NCBI GenBank assembly: GCA_035292525.1
Contig: DATDPZ010000277.1
Span: 1-17,646, forward strand
Length of the DNA: 17,646 bases
Reading direction: 5' to 3'
DNA from: VBAS01 sp035292525
GTDB lineage: Bacteria > Bacteroidota > Bacteroidia > Chitinophagales > Chitinophagaceae
In this document: one piece after another, positions 5,921 to 14,826 of the stretch
Numbering within the stretch: position 1 is the first letter of the stretch
Layout of the letters: each line of letters starts with the position of its first letter
Program-made: the position numbers and the translations under genes
Notes under the pieces: model-generated
Told to the model about the DNA's origin: nothing
Databases searched by the model: none
What the model saw: only the letters and a program-made list of their open reading frames with translations

Positions 5921-8900
5921 ATGAAGCAAGTATTCAGTTTTATCTTTTGCACGGTGGTTCTCTTTACTTTTAACACGACAGCGCAGGTCAATACTGTAGA
6001 ATTCGGTAAAAACCGGGTTCAATACCAGAAGTTCAACTGGAAATATTACCAGACAGATAATTTCAATACTTATTTCAGCCAGGACGGACTGAATATTGGA
6101 AAATATGTAGCCCAGGTGGCCGAACAGGAATTATCCGGTATTGAAGAATTTGTTGAATATGGAATGCAACGCCGTGCCAATATTGTGGTGTATAATAATT
6201 ATGATGAATTTCAGCAAAGCAATATCGGTATAGGTATTGACTGGCAAAGCACCGGCGGCATTACCAAATTTGTTAATAACAAGATCGTCATTTTTTTTGA
6301 CGGTAATCATGATAACCTGAAAAGACAAATAAGACAGGGCATAGCAAAAGTGCTGGTAGATAATATTCTTTTTGGCGATGACCTGGGAGAGTATGCTGCT
6401 AACCAGGCTTTGCTGGATCTTCCCAAATGGCTGACCGATGGTTTTATTTCTTATGTAGGAGAAAACTGGAGTGCTCAACTGGATGACGACCTGAAATCTG
6501 CATTACTCAGCGGACGATACAATAATTTTTACCAGTTGGCACATGAAAAACCCTTGCTGGCCGGTCATTCTTTCTGGCGATTTGTTGGAGAAAGATATGG
6601 AAAGAACAAGACCACTTATATGCTTTACCTGGCCCGTGTGTACAGGAACCTGAATGCGGCGAGCAACCGGGTAACCAAAGTAAAAAAATTCAAGACATTA
6701 TTGAGTGAATTCATGACGGAGGAAAGCCAGAAATATTTTAAAGATATACGTGGAAGAAGAATTGTACCAAAAGGCCAGTTGTCCGTTTCAGAAGAAGTAA
6801 GGAAAAAAGATTTTATCCGGTTTAATGCCAACCCCGTACAGCGAAGTATGACCTGGGCGGTAGTAGAATTTAAACAAGGCAAATACTCTGTAGTGATCAA
6901 TGAAAACTTTATCAACCGTAAAGTTCTGTTGAAATTTGGCGCCAGGACAAGAGAAGAAGATAAAAATCCCAACTACCCAATACTTTCATGGGATGGCAAA
7001 GGCACCCGGCTGGCCGTATTGTACTGGGAAGAAGGAAAAATAAAATTGTTTGTGTACGATGCATTGAACAGGGTAAAGATCAATAAAACAGAAATAACTC
7101 AATTTGACCAGGTGCAGGATATGAAATATATGCTGGACGCCAATACGCTTTTATTCAGTGCGGTGAAAAGCGGGCAAACAGATCTTTTTGTTTATAAAAT
7201 GGATAAACAAACGGTTGAGCAGATCACCAATGATGTATATGATGACCTTGATGCTTCTTTTGTAGCTTTCCCTGATAAGACAGGTATCATTTATTCCAGT
7301 AACCGTCCATCAGGAATAGCAGCAAGTACAGAAGATTCCATTCCCAATAACCGTTTTAATATTTTTTTGGTTGATAACTGGAATAAGTCTGAGTTTAAAC
7401 AGATATCCCAGCTTACTAATATGAAACAAGGCAATGCCCGTTTCCCCTCTCAATACAATACATCGCATTTTACTTTTGTGAGTGATGAAAACGGAATCAA
7501 CAACCGCTATGCGGGTTTCTTTTCTACAGAAAGAGCCGGGCTGGATACCCTTGTATATATTGGTGATGAACTGTTGCACAATCCCGAACCAAAAGACGTG
7601 GACTCCCTGCTGAAAGAGTGGGGTAAAGCCGATATTGATTCGGTAGGTTTCTTTTCTGTTACCAGCGATTCTACTTATGTATTCCCGATCACCAATTACC
7701 AAAGCGGATTGCTGGAAACAAGAACAGCAGGCGATAACCAGCAGGTAAGTGAAGTGGTTAGACAGGGTGATTATAAATTCCTGTACCGGCTCAGAGTAGA
7801 TGAAAACGCATTACGCCGTCGCAATATTTCGGCACGACCAACTGAATATATGAAAAGAGTGATGGAAGAAGAAAAAATTGCGGAAAGCATTTCTGATTTA
7901 GCTGTACCGGGGGCGACGGATTCATTAAAAAAAGTACAGGACGATTTTTTCCAAAGTGAATTTCAGCAGGAGAAAAAAGACTCCACCAAACTGGGTGTGG
8001 TAGTGGATGCAGTGGAAATGCCGGCAGTGGAAACATTATTGAAAAAAGCAAAACTGTTTGAATACCGTCCGCCAAAATTCTTCAACGACTATCTCGTCAG
8101 CGGATTTAATAATAATGTATTGGTGACCCGGTACCAGACTTATGGCGGCGGTTCGGGCCCCATCCATCTCAGCAATGGAAATGCATTCAATGGTATTATC
8201 CGCATGGGAACTTCAGATCTGTTTGAAGACTGGAAATTTGCCGGGGGGTTCCGGTTGAGTACCGACCTCAGAGATAATGAATATATTTTCACGACGCAGT
8301 ACTTAAAAAAGAGACTTGACTACGGCCTCACTTATTATAGAAACACCCAGCGGGTTACCGTATCAGACCAGGGTGGCAATACCTTTACCAGTAAAATGTT
8401 CACCAATCTTTACCAGGGATCGGTGTCCTATCCATTTGACCGGGTAAGAAGTATCCGGTTCAACGCTGCTTTCAGATCTGATCGTATTGTCATTCTTGCC
8501 GATGATTTTAATTTGCCACCAGCTACTTTACTGATTGAAGATATTAAAAATCATTATGGCCTGCTGCATATAGAATATGTACATGACGATGCCATCAGCC
8601 CGGCACAAAATATCTGGAATGGCCTGCGTTATAAAATTTATATGGACTGGAACACCCGGATCAATAAAACAGCCACCCAGGAAAATCCATACACCATTAA
8701 TGTAGGGGCCGATGCAAGACATTATCTTCCTATTTATCGCAACCTTATCTGGGCTGTACGTGGCGCTTTTGATGTATCCTGGGGTCCGCAAAAATTAATT
8801 TACTACCTGGGTGGTGTAGACAATTGGCTATTCCCTAAATTCAATGACGCCAACCGTCCGGATCCGGACGCTGATTATGCTTTTCAATCATTGGCAGTTA

Positions 8901-9295
8901 ACCTGAGAGGATTTAACCAGAATGTAGCAAATGGCAACAATGCTTTAGTGATCAACAGCGAAATCCGATTGCCTGTTTTTGCTACGCTTTTAAATAAACC
9001 AATCAACAATGCTTTCTTAAGAAATTTCCAGTTGGTACAGTTCTTTGACCTGGGTGCCGCTTGGAATGGCGCTTATGATAAAATTCAAAGGCCGGCTGTT
9101 TTATATTCTCAGCCAAACAATCCTGTAGTAGTAAGAATTAAAGCCGGCGGTATCGGCCCCTTTGCCGGTGGTTATGGTTTCGGCGTACGCAGTCTTTTAC
9201 TTGGATATTTTTTACGGTTTGATGCAGGTTGGGAAATGAACGGTTTCTTCAAAGGCAAACCGATGCTCTATTTTGCTATGGGGCTTGATTTTTAA
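5921..9295 (+). CDS. Outer-membrane protein: inactive peptidase-MA-like domain, TolB-type propeller, Omp85-like barrel
   Basis: A 1124-residue envelope protein with a signal peptide (1-22, ending FNTTAQ). Residues about 25-280 resemble the peptidase MA/gluzincin fold, including a LPKWLTDGFISYV segment where active members have W(L)sEG. The zinc motif is lost: where HExxH is expected the sequence is LKRQIRQGIAKVL (133-145), and the second Glu is Asp. Residues about 300-560 contain PD40/TolB-like propeller strands such as GTRLAVLYWEEGKIKLFVYD and DKTGIIYSSNRPSG. After a charged linker (about 640-720), residues about 725-1124 form a beta-barrel with an Omp85-like LRGF motif (L995-F998; the R of loop 6 is conserved in that superfamily) and a terminal Phe. 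The barrel presumably sits in the outer membrane with the other domains in the periplasm. A protein-binding or assembly role is inferred, not shown. It is a single-gene unit that meets the minus-strand cluster tail to tail. Confidence 0.85.
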   Translation: MKQVFSFIFCTVVLFTFNTTAQVNTVEFGKNRVQYQKFNWKYYQTDNFNTYFSQDGLNIGKYVAQVAEQELSGIEEFVEYGMQRRANIVVYNNYDEFQQSNIGIGIDWQSTGGITKFVNNKIVIFFDGNHDNLKRQIRQGIAKVLVDNILFGDDLGEYAANQALLDLPKWLTDGFISYVGENWSAQLDDDLKSALLSGRYNNFYQLAHEKPLLAGHSFWRFVGERYGKNKTTYMLYLARVYRNLNAASNRVTKVKKFKTLLSEFMTEESQKYFKDIRGRRIVPKGQLSVSEEVRKKDFIRFNANPVQRSMTWAVVEFKQGKYSVVINENFINRKVLLKFGARTREEDKNPNYPILSWDGKGTRLAVLYWEEGKIKLFVYDALNRVKINKTEITQFDQVQDMKYMLDANTLLFSAVKSGQTDLFVYKMDKQTVEQITNDVYDDLDASFVAFPDKTGIIYSSNRPSGIAASTEDSIPNNRFNIFLVDNWNKSEFKQISQLTNMKQGNARFPSQYNTSHFTFVSDENGINNRYAGFFSTERAGLDTLVYIGDELLHNPEPKDVDSLLKEWGKADIDSVGFFSVTSDSTYVFPITNYQSGLLETRTAGDNQQVSEVVRQGDYKFLYRLRVDENALRRRNISARPTEYMKRVMEEEKIAESISDLAVPGATDSLKKVQDDFFQSEFQQEKKDSTKLGVVVDAVEMPAVETLLKKAKLFEYRPPKFFNDYLVSGFNNNVLVTRYQTYGGGSGPIHLSNGNAFNGIIRMGTSDLFEDWKFAGGFRLSTDLRDNEYIFTTQYLKKRLDYGLTYYRNTQRVTVSDQGGNTFTSKMFTNLYQGSVSYPFDRVRSIRFNAAFRSDRIVILADDFNLPPATLLIEDIKNHYGLLHIEYVHDDAISPAQNIWNGLRYKIYMDWNTRINKTATQENPYTINVGADARHYLPIYRNLIWAVRGAFDVSWGPQKLIYYLGGVDNWLFPKFNDANRPDPDADYAFQSLAVNLRGFNQNVANGNNALVINSEIRLPVFATLLNKPINNAFLRNFQLVQFFDLGAAWNGAYDKIQRPAVLYSQPNNPVVVRIKAGGIGPFAGGYGFGVRSLLLGYFLRFDAGWEMNGFFKGKPMLYFAMGLDF

Positions 9296-9335
9296 AGTTA
9301 AATGCGACAGCGCAATCAGTAAATTTATTTATTGT

Positions 9336-9620
9336 CTACGATCCGGCGAATGGTGTACCAAAGATACCTATTGCAAGTTCTATCCAGACCAGAATGAGTA
9401 TGGCCAGGATAATAACACAAATGATAATACGGTAATTCTTTTCCTTTACCCGCCTTAAAACAAATTCACATAGAAGGCCAGTACCTGACAACAGCGTAGC
9501 GGCGATAATAAAATCGAACAAAGACCAATTTACTTCTTCTGAAAATTGCATCGCTATTAAAGGAATAAGCAATATGATTGCAATAGCAATTACTATATAT
9601 AAAAGTCTTCTGTTTCCCAT
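9336..9620 (-). CDS. Small three-TM membrane protein, unknown function
   Basis: A 94-residue protein with three hydrophobic segments: about 6-25 (LLYIVIAIAIILLIPLIAMQF), 33-55 and 64-86 (RIIICVIILAILILVWIELA), with a basic stretch (RRVKEKN) between the second and third. It ends in the distinctive IGIFGTPFAGS; I recall similar small Bacteroidota membrane proteins with this ending but know of no function. It begins 69 bp after the creD stop in the same direction and may be its last operon member or a separate unit. It converges on the large outer-membrane gene with a 40-bp gap and no clear terminator. Confidence 0.75.
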   Translation of the reverse strand: MGNRRLLYIVIAIAIILLIPLIAMQFSEEVNWSLFDFIIAATLLSGTGLLCEFVLRRVKEKNYRIIICVIILAILILVWIELAIGIFGTPFAGS

Positions 9621-9689
9621 TATTTAAAATTTATGTAGTTGTGTTTTTTGAAATGACTATTCATAACAAATCTTTTTTGATCTTTATTA

Positions 9690-10991
9690 TTACCATTGCA
9701 GCTTTCGTGAAAAATACATGATGATGGCCAGCGAAATAAATAAACCGACACTGCCCATCAGCAAGGCATAATCCTGTAATTGTATAATGATGAAAATATA
9801 ACTATACACCACAGCCAGCACAAAGCTGATAAAGATGGCCAGCCGCGATGATCGCATCACGGTTCCAACAAACCAGGCCACCAACCCGATAGTGGCTACA
9901 GCTGCAATCAGGTATGCTATATTGAAACCGGTATATTCAGAAATGGAAAGTAATAAGGTATAGAATAAAACCAGTGCCAATCCTGCCAAACCATAATGTA
10001 CCAGGTGCAGGCTTTTTTTATAAATCGTTTCTATCAGGAAAAAGGCAGCAAACGTAAGCATAATACAAAGCAAAGCATACTTTACAGAACGTTCTGTTTT
10101 ATCATAACTGTCCACTGGTATCAGCAGTTCCGTGCCTAAATGTGAAGAACTGAGATCATAAAAATTATTATTCCAAACCATCGGAACGGAACGATTCAGG
10201 TATTTCCAGCTGGCGGTAAAGCCGGTTTCTTTTACTTCCCGGGTATCTGGTAATTTAACGCCTGTGAAACCGGGATCAGGCCAGGTGCTCTTCATGTCCA
10301 GTTTGCTTTCCCTGGCTGCAGCGGCAAATAATAATTGCTGTGAACCATGGAGAGAAAATTTCATGTTAAACGAATGTTCTTTTTCTGCTTCTTGCTGAGA
10401 TAAAGAAATGGGGGCAATAAAAGCATCCTGTAAACCTGAAATGCCAGCCGGTAGCGGATCAAATACAAATTGCGTGTCATCCCAATTAATAAAAAGATCT
10501 TCATTGATGCCTCTCAGGTTATCCTCCACTTTAAAAAGCAGGGCAGCTTCATTCCAAATGAAATTTTCAGGTGCTGTTTTTAGTTGCCGCCATTGAAGAG
10601 GTTTAAATTTTCCATTGATAATAATCTCACTCCGGTACACGATCACCTGGAAAATACCCCGGTATCTTTTCTCAGGAGAAATGGAAGCAGTAAATGTTGA
10701 TTGATCCGGCAAAAAATATCCCACTGCTTTTTCAGAAACAATAACCCCTTTATCATTTTTTGAAAAAATATGATAAGGCAGCATCAGGATCGGCCCTGTC
10801 ACCGTTTGTTTTCCTGCCCATTTATTACTGACTTCATTGATCGCTGCCTGCTGCCGGCCAGCTCTTTCCCTCACTGTTTCCATGATCAGTTGGGTGGGCA
10901 ACCAAAGACCCAGTGCCATTCCAAATATAATCAAAGCTTTTACAAAAGGTTTCCCCTTAGTTGAAGCAATTGATGACTCCTTATTTTCCAT
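9690..10991 (-). CDS. creD: CreD-family inner membrane protein
   Basis: A 433-residue protein, close to the roughly 450 of E. coli CreD. The N-terminal membrane helix (about 17-37) is followed by family-typical sequence: LPTQLIMETVRERAGRQQAA, then WAGKQTVTGPILMLPY. A large extracytoplasmic domain runs to about 300, then several membrane helices (about 305-430; LLCIMLTFAAFFLIETIYKKS, YGLAGLALVLFYTLLLSIS, and others). CreD is known from the E. coli CreBC regulon and in several bacteria is linked to envelope stress and beta-lactam response; its biochemical activity is not established. There is no CreBC pair beside it. Instead it follows a membrane protein, a winged-helix regulator and a 73-residue protein with gaps of 25, 5 and 11 bp, so it is very likely under that regulator's control. 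Confidence 0.95.
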   Translation of the reverse strand: MENKESSIASTKGKPFVKALIIFGMALGLWLPTQLIMETVRERAGRQQAAINEVSNKWAGKQTVTGPILMLPYHIFSKNDKGVIVSEKAVGYFLPDQSTFTASISPEKRYRGIFQVIVYRSEIIINGKFKPLQWRQLKTAPENFIWNEAALLFKVEDNLRGINEDLFINWDDTQFVFDPLPAGISGLQDAFIAPISLSQQEAEKEHSFNMKFSLHGSQQLLFAAAARESKLDMKSTWPDPGFTGVKLPDTREVKETGFTASWKYLNRSVPMVWNNNFYDLSSSHLGTELLIPVDSYDKTERSVKYALLCIMLTFAAFFLIETIYKKSLHLVHYGLAGLALVLFYTLLLSISEYTGFNIAYLIAAVATIGLVAWFVGTVMRSSRLAIFISFVLAVVYSYIFIIIQLQDYALLMGSVGLFISLAIIMYFSRKLQW

Positions 10992-11002
10992 TTATATTTT
11001 TT

Positions 11003-11224
11003 TTATTCCTCACTTGTTTTTTCCGCCACCCACTTCCACCAGAAAGCAGTGCAGCTACTATACACAAAAATCTGAAACAAGTCATCTGAAACAGAATGAC
11101 CATTTCTGATAATCGCCATAAAAATGAGTACCATAAAAGCGATGGCCAGCAAAGTGCCGTTGAAACCCATTGGATGTACAGGGAGACAGATCCATCCAGA
11201 TTTTTTAAACCAGATTAATTTCAT
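11003..11224 (-). CDS. Small membrane protein of the creD cluster
   Basis: A 73-residue protein with two hydrophobic segments: about 21-41 (FNGTLLAIAFMVLIFMAII) and about 48-66 (DDLFQIFVYSSCTAFWWKWVA). The N-terminus KKSGWICLPVHPMGF is Trp/Pro-rich. Similar short proteins, recalled from other Bacteroidota, sit beside creD, but no function is known. It lies 5 bp after the regulator gene and 11 bp before creD, so translation of the three may be coupled. Confidence 0.8.
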   Translation of the reverse strand: MKLIWFKKSGWICLPVHPMGFNGTLLAIAFMVLIFMAIIRNGHSVSDDLFQIFVYSSCTAFWWKWVAEKTSEE

Positions 11225-11229
11225 AAAAA

Positions 11230-11529
11230 TTATTTTATTCCCCTGATAATATTTTCAAGCGTTAAAATATGATCGGTAAATGCTTTTTCTCCGGCCTTGG
11301 TTAAGGAATAAGTGGTGTTTGTCTTTTTCCCGATAAACCCCTTTTTCACTTTTACATAACCATTGTCTTCCAGGTTCATCAAATGAGTAGCCAGGTTACC
11401 ATCAGTCACTTCCAGCATTTGTTTCAGGTCATTAAAATTAATTTCTTCATTGACCATGAGGATACTCATCACACCCAGGCGTATCCGGTTATCAAATATT
11501 TTATTTAAACCATTAATTGGATTCTTCAC
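11230..11529 (-). CDS. Winged-helix transcriptional regulator of the creD cluster
   Basis: A 99-residue single-domain DNA-binding protein of the HTH_34/MarR-like winged-helix type. The helices read RIRLGVMSILMV, then INFNDLKQMLEVTDGNLATHLMNLEDNG (helix-turn-helix, about 30-58), then the wing YVKVKKGFIGKKTNTTYSLT and a C-terminal dimerisation helix. There is no ligand domain and no metal-binding Cys/His cluster. It follows the six-TM protein by 25 bp and precedes the 73-residue protein by 5 bp. The 19-bp perfect palindrome upstream of the operon (12194-12212) is the obvious candidate binding site, suggesting autoregulation. How a signal reaches it is unknown; the membrane partners may take part. 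Confidence 0.93.
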   Translation of the reverse strand: MKNPINGLNKIFDNRIRLGVMSILMVNEEINFNDLKQMLEVTDGNLATHLMNLEDNGYVKVKKGFIGKKTNTTYSLTKAGEKAFTDHILTLENIIRGIK

Positions 11530-11554
11530 TTTAAACTTTTAATCGGTTAAACCT

Positions 11555-12187
11555 TTAAACTTTCCTTTCATACTTCCACCACATGAAAACACCATAAACA
11601 ATATGCAGCAAACCAAAACCTGCCGCCCAGAAATAAAGTCCATACCCGATATACTGCGTATTGATCAATCCCAGTACTATTTCCAAATAACCCAGGTAGC
11701 GAACCTCATTCAGTGTAAACTTACCGGCATTTACCAAAGCCAGTCCGTAAAATAACAGGCAGGCTGGTACTACAAAACGCCACTCGTCCTGCTGCAGCAT
11801 GGCCAGGATAAATAATCCGCCGGCGATTAGTGGAATTATTAAATTTATCAGCAAACGTTTTGATGTATGATCCCAAAATTGCCGATGGGTATGTCTTGCC
11901 CGAAGCCATGTAAAATATAATGCGGAAATCAACGCAGCAGCAAGCACCGCAACAGCCATAACAAGCAGGTTCATTTTCAGGTTCTGAAAATCATTAACGG
12001 TAAATCTCTGGCTATTGAATCGTATATCATATTCATAAATCCAGTCGTAAGCAAAATAAGCACCAATCAATGCAAAAACACCGGCTGTTATTCCACTTAG
12101 TCCGCTTAAAGAAATAAAACGGGACGACCGTTCCATAATACGTTTAATGTCCTGTATGGTTTCGAGTGGTTGATTTTGTTCATTCAT
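11555..12187 (-). CDS. Multi-TM membrane protein, first gene of the creD cluster
   Basis: A 210-residue protein with about six hydrophobic helices: about 26-46, 72-95, 112-131, 135-154, and two between 168 and 205, the last ending VYGVFMWWKYERKV. The cytoplasmic N-terminus (ETIQDIKRIMERSSRFISLS) is charged, followed by GLSGITAGVFALIGAYFA. I recall this protein type beside PadR/MarR-like regulators in Bacteroidota, without a known function. It is the first gene of the tight cluster, its start codon lying 6 bp from the palindromic operator. A role as membrane partner of the regulator is only an inference. Confidence 0.88.
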   Translation of the reverse strand: MNEQNQPLETIQDIKRIMERSSRFISLSGLSGITAGVFALIGAYFAYDWIYEYDIRFNSQRFTVNDFQNLKMNLLVMAVAVLAAALISALYFTWLRARHTHRQFWDHTSKRLLINLIIPLIAGGLFILAMLQQDEWRFVVPACLLFYGLALVNAGKFTLNEVRYLGYLEIVLGLINTQYIGYGLYFWAAGFGLLHIVYGVFMWWKYERKV

Positions 12188-12193
12188 AAAAAG

Positions 12194-12212
12194 TACTTTG
12201 TATTACAAAGTA
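12194..12212. promoter_or_regulatory. Perfect 19-bp palindrome, likely operator of the creD cluster
   Basis: TACTTTGTA, one central T, then TACAAAGTA: nine-base arms with no mismatch. It ends 6 bp before the first ATG of the creD cluster (12185-12187, minus strand). Its symmetry fits a dimeric winged-helix regulator such as the one encoded in this cluster. The arm TACTTTG resembles the Bacteroidota -10 box TAnnTTTG but is one base short, so the site probably overlaps the promoter or start region and would block transcription or translation when bound. It may also affect the divergent gene, whose -10 box is 88 bp away. Confidence 0.7.
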
Positions 12213-12299
12213 GATATTAATTTTCCATATTTCCAAATTTTTTTTGCCGTGTTGCTGACCCGCAGCAGTAATTCTCTTATCTATCTTGAGTTATCCTCC

Positions 12300-12307
12300 T
12301 ACTTTTG
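12300..12307 (+). promoter_or_regulatory. Bacteroidota-type -10 box for the DUF5686 gene
   Basis: TACTTTTG fits TAnnTTTG exactly, the -10 consensus of the primary sigma factor in Bacteroidota. Transcription would begin near 12314, before the ATG at 12330 but after the upstream in-frame ATG at 12198. It is therefore the main argument for the shorter start of the following gene. I see no well-spaced -33 TTTG. Confidence 0.55.
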
Positions 12308-12329
12308 CATATGTATGTTGAAAATCCGA

Positions 12330-14798
12330 ATGAAAATTTCTGTCTCTTTCCTGTTCAGTATATTGCTGACAACAGTTGTTTCTGGACAAAAAAAAATAAT
12401 TTCCGGTATTATAAAAGATGCCCACAGTGATGAAAGAATTCCTTTTGCCTCTGTTCAATTTCAAAATTCCACCATTGGAAAACTTTCCGACTCAGCCGGC
12501 AGCTTTTTCTTTTATTTAAATGAATGGCCTTCTGATACTTTGCTTATTACTTATGTTGGCTACCAGCCTTATAAATTATATATACGGCCAACTCAAGATT
12601 CCCTGAGTATTGATATTGTAATGGAAAGAGGCACTTATAATGAAGGCGCAAAAGTGAAAGTGAAAATTAATAAAGGACTTTTTCTCTGGAAAAAGATTGT
12701 GGAAAATAAACCTCGCAATGATAAATTCAGGTTTGATAATTTCTCTTACGAAGTTTATAATAAACTGGAGCTGGATCTCAAGAATATCAATTTCAGTAAA
12801 TTTTCAAAATTCAAACCGCTGAAACCAGTAACTGAACTGATAACAGGAAATATAGATACGACTGAGGGGCTTCCTTTTTTACCCACCTATTTAACGGAGG
12901 CGCTTTCTGATTATTACTACCAGAAGAAACCGTTGAAACGAAGGGAAGTCATCAGGGCGGTAAATACAAATGGAGTAAAAAATGAAAGTATGATCCAGTT
13001 TCTCGGCACGATGGATCAGAATGTGAATGTGTACAATAATTTTATTCCGGTTATGAATAAACAATTTGTGAGCCCCGCCAGTGACAATGGCGATAGCTAT
13101 TATAATTACCGGGTGCTGGATACCCAGGTTATTAATTATAACCGGTATTACCGGCTGGTATTTACCCCAAAACGTAGAGGGGAAAATACATTTGAAGGAG
13201 ATTGCTGGGTGCATGGCGGCACTTTTGCCATTCAGAAAATGAGTTTGCGACTGGGAAAAGATGCCAATATAAATTTCCTGGAAACACTCAGTATTATACA
13301 GGAATACCGGTTGCTGGATGATTCCAGCACCTGGTTTTTATCAAAAGACAAATTTGTAGCCGATATTATTCCCATTGGAAAAGACAGATTGGGATTTATT
13401 GGTCGCAAAACAACCACTTATAGAAATATTATTATAAATGACAGTTCGGTCATCATAGAATTAAATAAAAACAAAATCATGGAAGAAGTAATAACTCTTC
13501 CTGAATCCATTGAAAAGGCAAAAGATTACTGGACAACTGCCCGCCATGAAGAACTATCCAAAAGTGAAAAAGGGATCATTAAAATGATTGATACGCTTAC
13601 CAATGCACCGGTTTTTAAAAAATTTACCAATACGCTCAATTTTATTGGTACCGGGTATCTGAATAAAGGTAATTTTCAATTGGGGCCCTGGTACAACTGG
13701 ATCACCGGAAATTCATGGGAGGGATTCCGGATGCGGTTTGATGTAGGAACCAATTATAAGTTTGACAAAAAAATCTGGTGGCATACTTATCTCGCATATG
13801 GTTTCAAAGACAAAAAAGTGAAAGGAAAGGCTGAATTATTTTTTCTGCCTTCCAAACATCCCAGAACTTTTATTTACGGATCATACACAAACGATCTTGA
13901 TTACGGACAAAATTATTATGGCGAAGTATCCAGTGATAATATTTTTGCATTGGCCATCCGTAAAAATGATATCCCTATCAAGTTTATGAAAATAGATGAA
14001 AAGCGTCTTGAATTTTTTCATGAAACCAAAGCAGGATTGTCGGGTTTCCTGGCCGTTATTGACAAGCAGTTTAATCCGTTAAGAAACATTCCGCCCAAAG
14101 ATTCTTTTATGGTATCAAAGGGTACCCCCTTAAAAACTTTTGAAATATCCTTTAGATTGAGATTTGCATACCTGGAAAAATTTCTGGAAACAAATTTTTT
14201 CCGAACCAGTCTTGGAAGCCCCTATCCTATTTCTGAAGTCAGAATTACCAAAGGAATTTCCGGTATAGGAAATAGTGCTTATAATTATACAAAGTTGACA
14301 GGAAGTATTACTGATTTTATTAAGCTGCCGCCCTTCGGTAGTTTAGAGTTATATGTATATGGAGGAAAAACTATTGGTACCGTTCCCTATACTTTCCTGG
14401 ATATAGCTCCGGGTAATGAAATGTATTATTATAATAAATATGCATTCAGCCTGATGAATAAATGGGAATATATTCATGATAAATATGCCGGCATTACATT
14501 TGAACATAATGTGGGCAATGGTTTATTCCGCTATATTCCAAAATTAAAATTCCGGCAGTTTTATACAATCAAAACACTATGGGGAAGTTTGAGTGACGCC
14601 AATAAAACCATCAACTTCAAAAACGGTCATGGTTTTCAAACACTGGATGGTAAAACTTACCTGGAACTGGGAACAGGAATTGACAATATTCTGAAAGTTC
14701 TCCGGATCGATTTTATCTGGAGAGTACTTCCTACCCCGCTTCCTCCGGAAAAAAGCAGGAGATTTGGCATATTTGGAAGTTTCAGATTAAGCTTCTAG
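12330..14798 (+). CDS. DUF5686 family outer-membrane protein with carboxypeptidase regulatory-like domain
   Basis: An 822-residue protein. Residues 1-19 are a signal peptide (MKISVSFLFSILLTTVVSG). Residues about 22-110 form a CarboxypepD_reg-like beta-sandwich: ISGIIKDAHSDERIPFASV, then DTLLITYVGYQPYKL. The rest matches DUF5686, starting with LWKKIVENKPRNDKFRFDNF and ending in beta-barrel strands with a terminal Phe (FGIFGSFRLSF). Members are Bacteroidota outer-membrane proteins of unknown function; the N-terminal domain also occurs in TonB-dependent receptors. The open frame reaches back to 12198, but residues before the chosen start are not signal-like and lie upstream of the -10 box at 12300-12307; ATG 12315 is the alternative. 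It is divergent from the creD cluster and 28 bp before the next gene. Confidence 0.9.
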   Translation: MKISVSFLFSILLTTVVSGQKKIISGIIKDAHSDERIPFASVQFQNSTIGKLSDSAGSFFFYLNEWPSDTLLITYVGYQPYKLYIRPTQDSLSIDIVMERGTYNEGAKVKVKINKGLFLWKKIVENKPRNDKFRFDNFSYEVYNKLELDLKNINFSKFSKFKPLKPVTELITGNIDTTEGLPFLPTYLTEALSDYYYQKKPLKRREVIRAVNTNGVKNESMIQFLGTMDQNVNVYNNFIPVMNKQFVSPASDNGDSYYNYRVLDTQVINYNRYYRLVFTPKRRGENTFEGDCWVHGGTFAIQKMSLRLGKDANINFLETLSIIQEYRLLDDSSTWFLSKDKFVADIIPIGKDRLGFIGRKTTTYRNIIINDSSVIIELNKNKIMEEVITLPESIEKAKDYWTTARHEELSKSEKGIIKMIDTLTNAPVFKKFTNTLNFIGTGYLNKGNFQLGPWYNWITGNSWEGFRMRFDVGTNYKFDKKIWWHTYLAYGFKDKKVKGKAELFFLPSKHPRTFIYGSYTNDLDYGQNYYGEVSSDNIFALAIRKNDIPIKFMKIDEKRLEFFHETKAGLSGFLAVIDKQFNPLRNIPPKDSFMVSKGTPLKTFEISFRLRFAYLEKFLETNFFRTSLGSPYPISEVRITKGISGIGNSAYNYTKLTGSITDFIKLPPFGSLELYVYGGKTIGTVPYTFLDIAPGNEMYYYNKYAFSLMNKWEYIHDKYAGITFEHNVGNGLFRYIPKLKFRQFYTIKTLWGSLSDANKTINFKNGHGFQTLDGKTYLELGTGIDNILKVLRIDFIWRVLPTPLPPEKSRRFGIFGSFRLSF

Positions 14799-14826
14799 AT
14801 TCTGATATTAATAATTATTTGTGGAT

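Noticed and set aside
6131..8791. Minus-strand open frames opposite the large outer-membrane gene
   Set aside because: They overlap a continuous 1124-codon gene with signal peptide and recognisable domains, and have no features of their own.
12891..13417. Minus-strand open frames opposite the DUF5686 gene
   Set aside because: Antisense to a well-supported gene; Ile/His-rich translations are typical of reversed AT-rich coding DNA.
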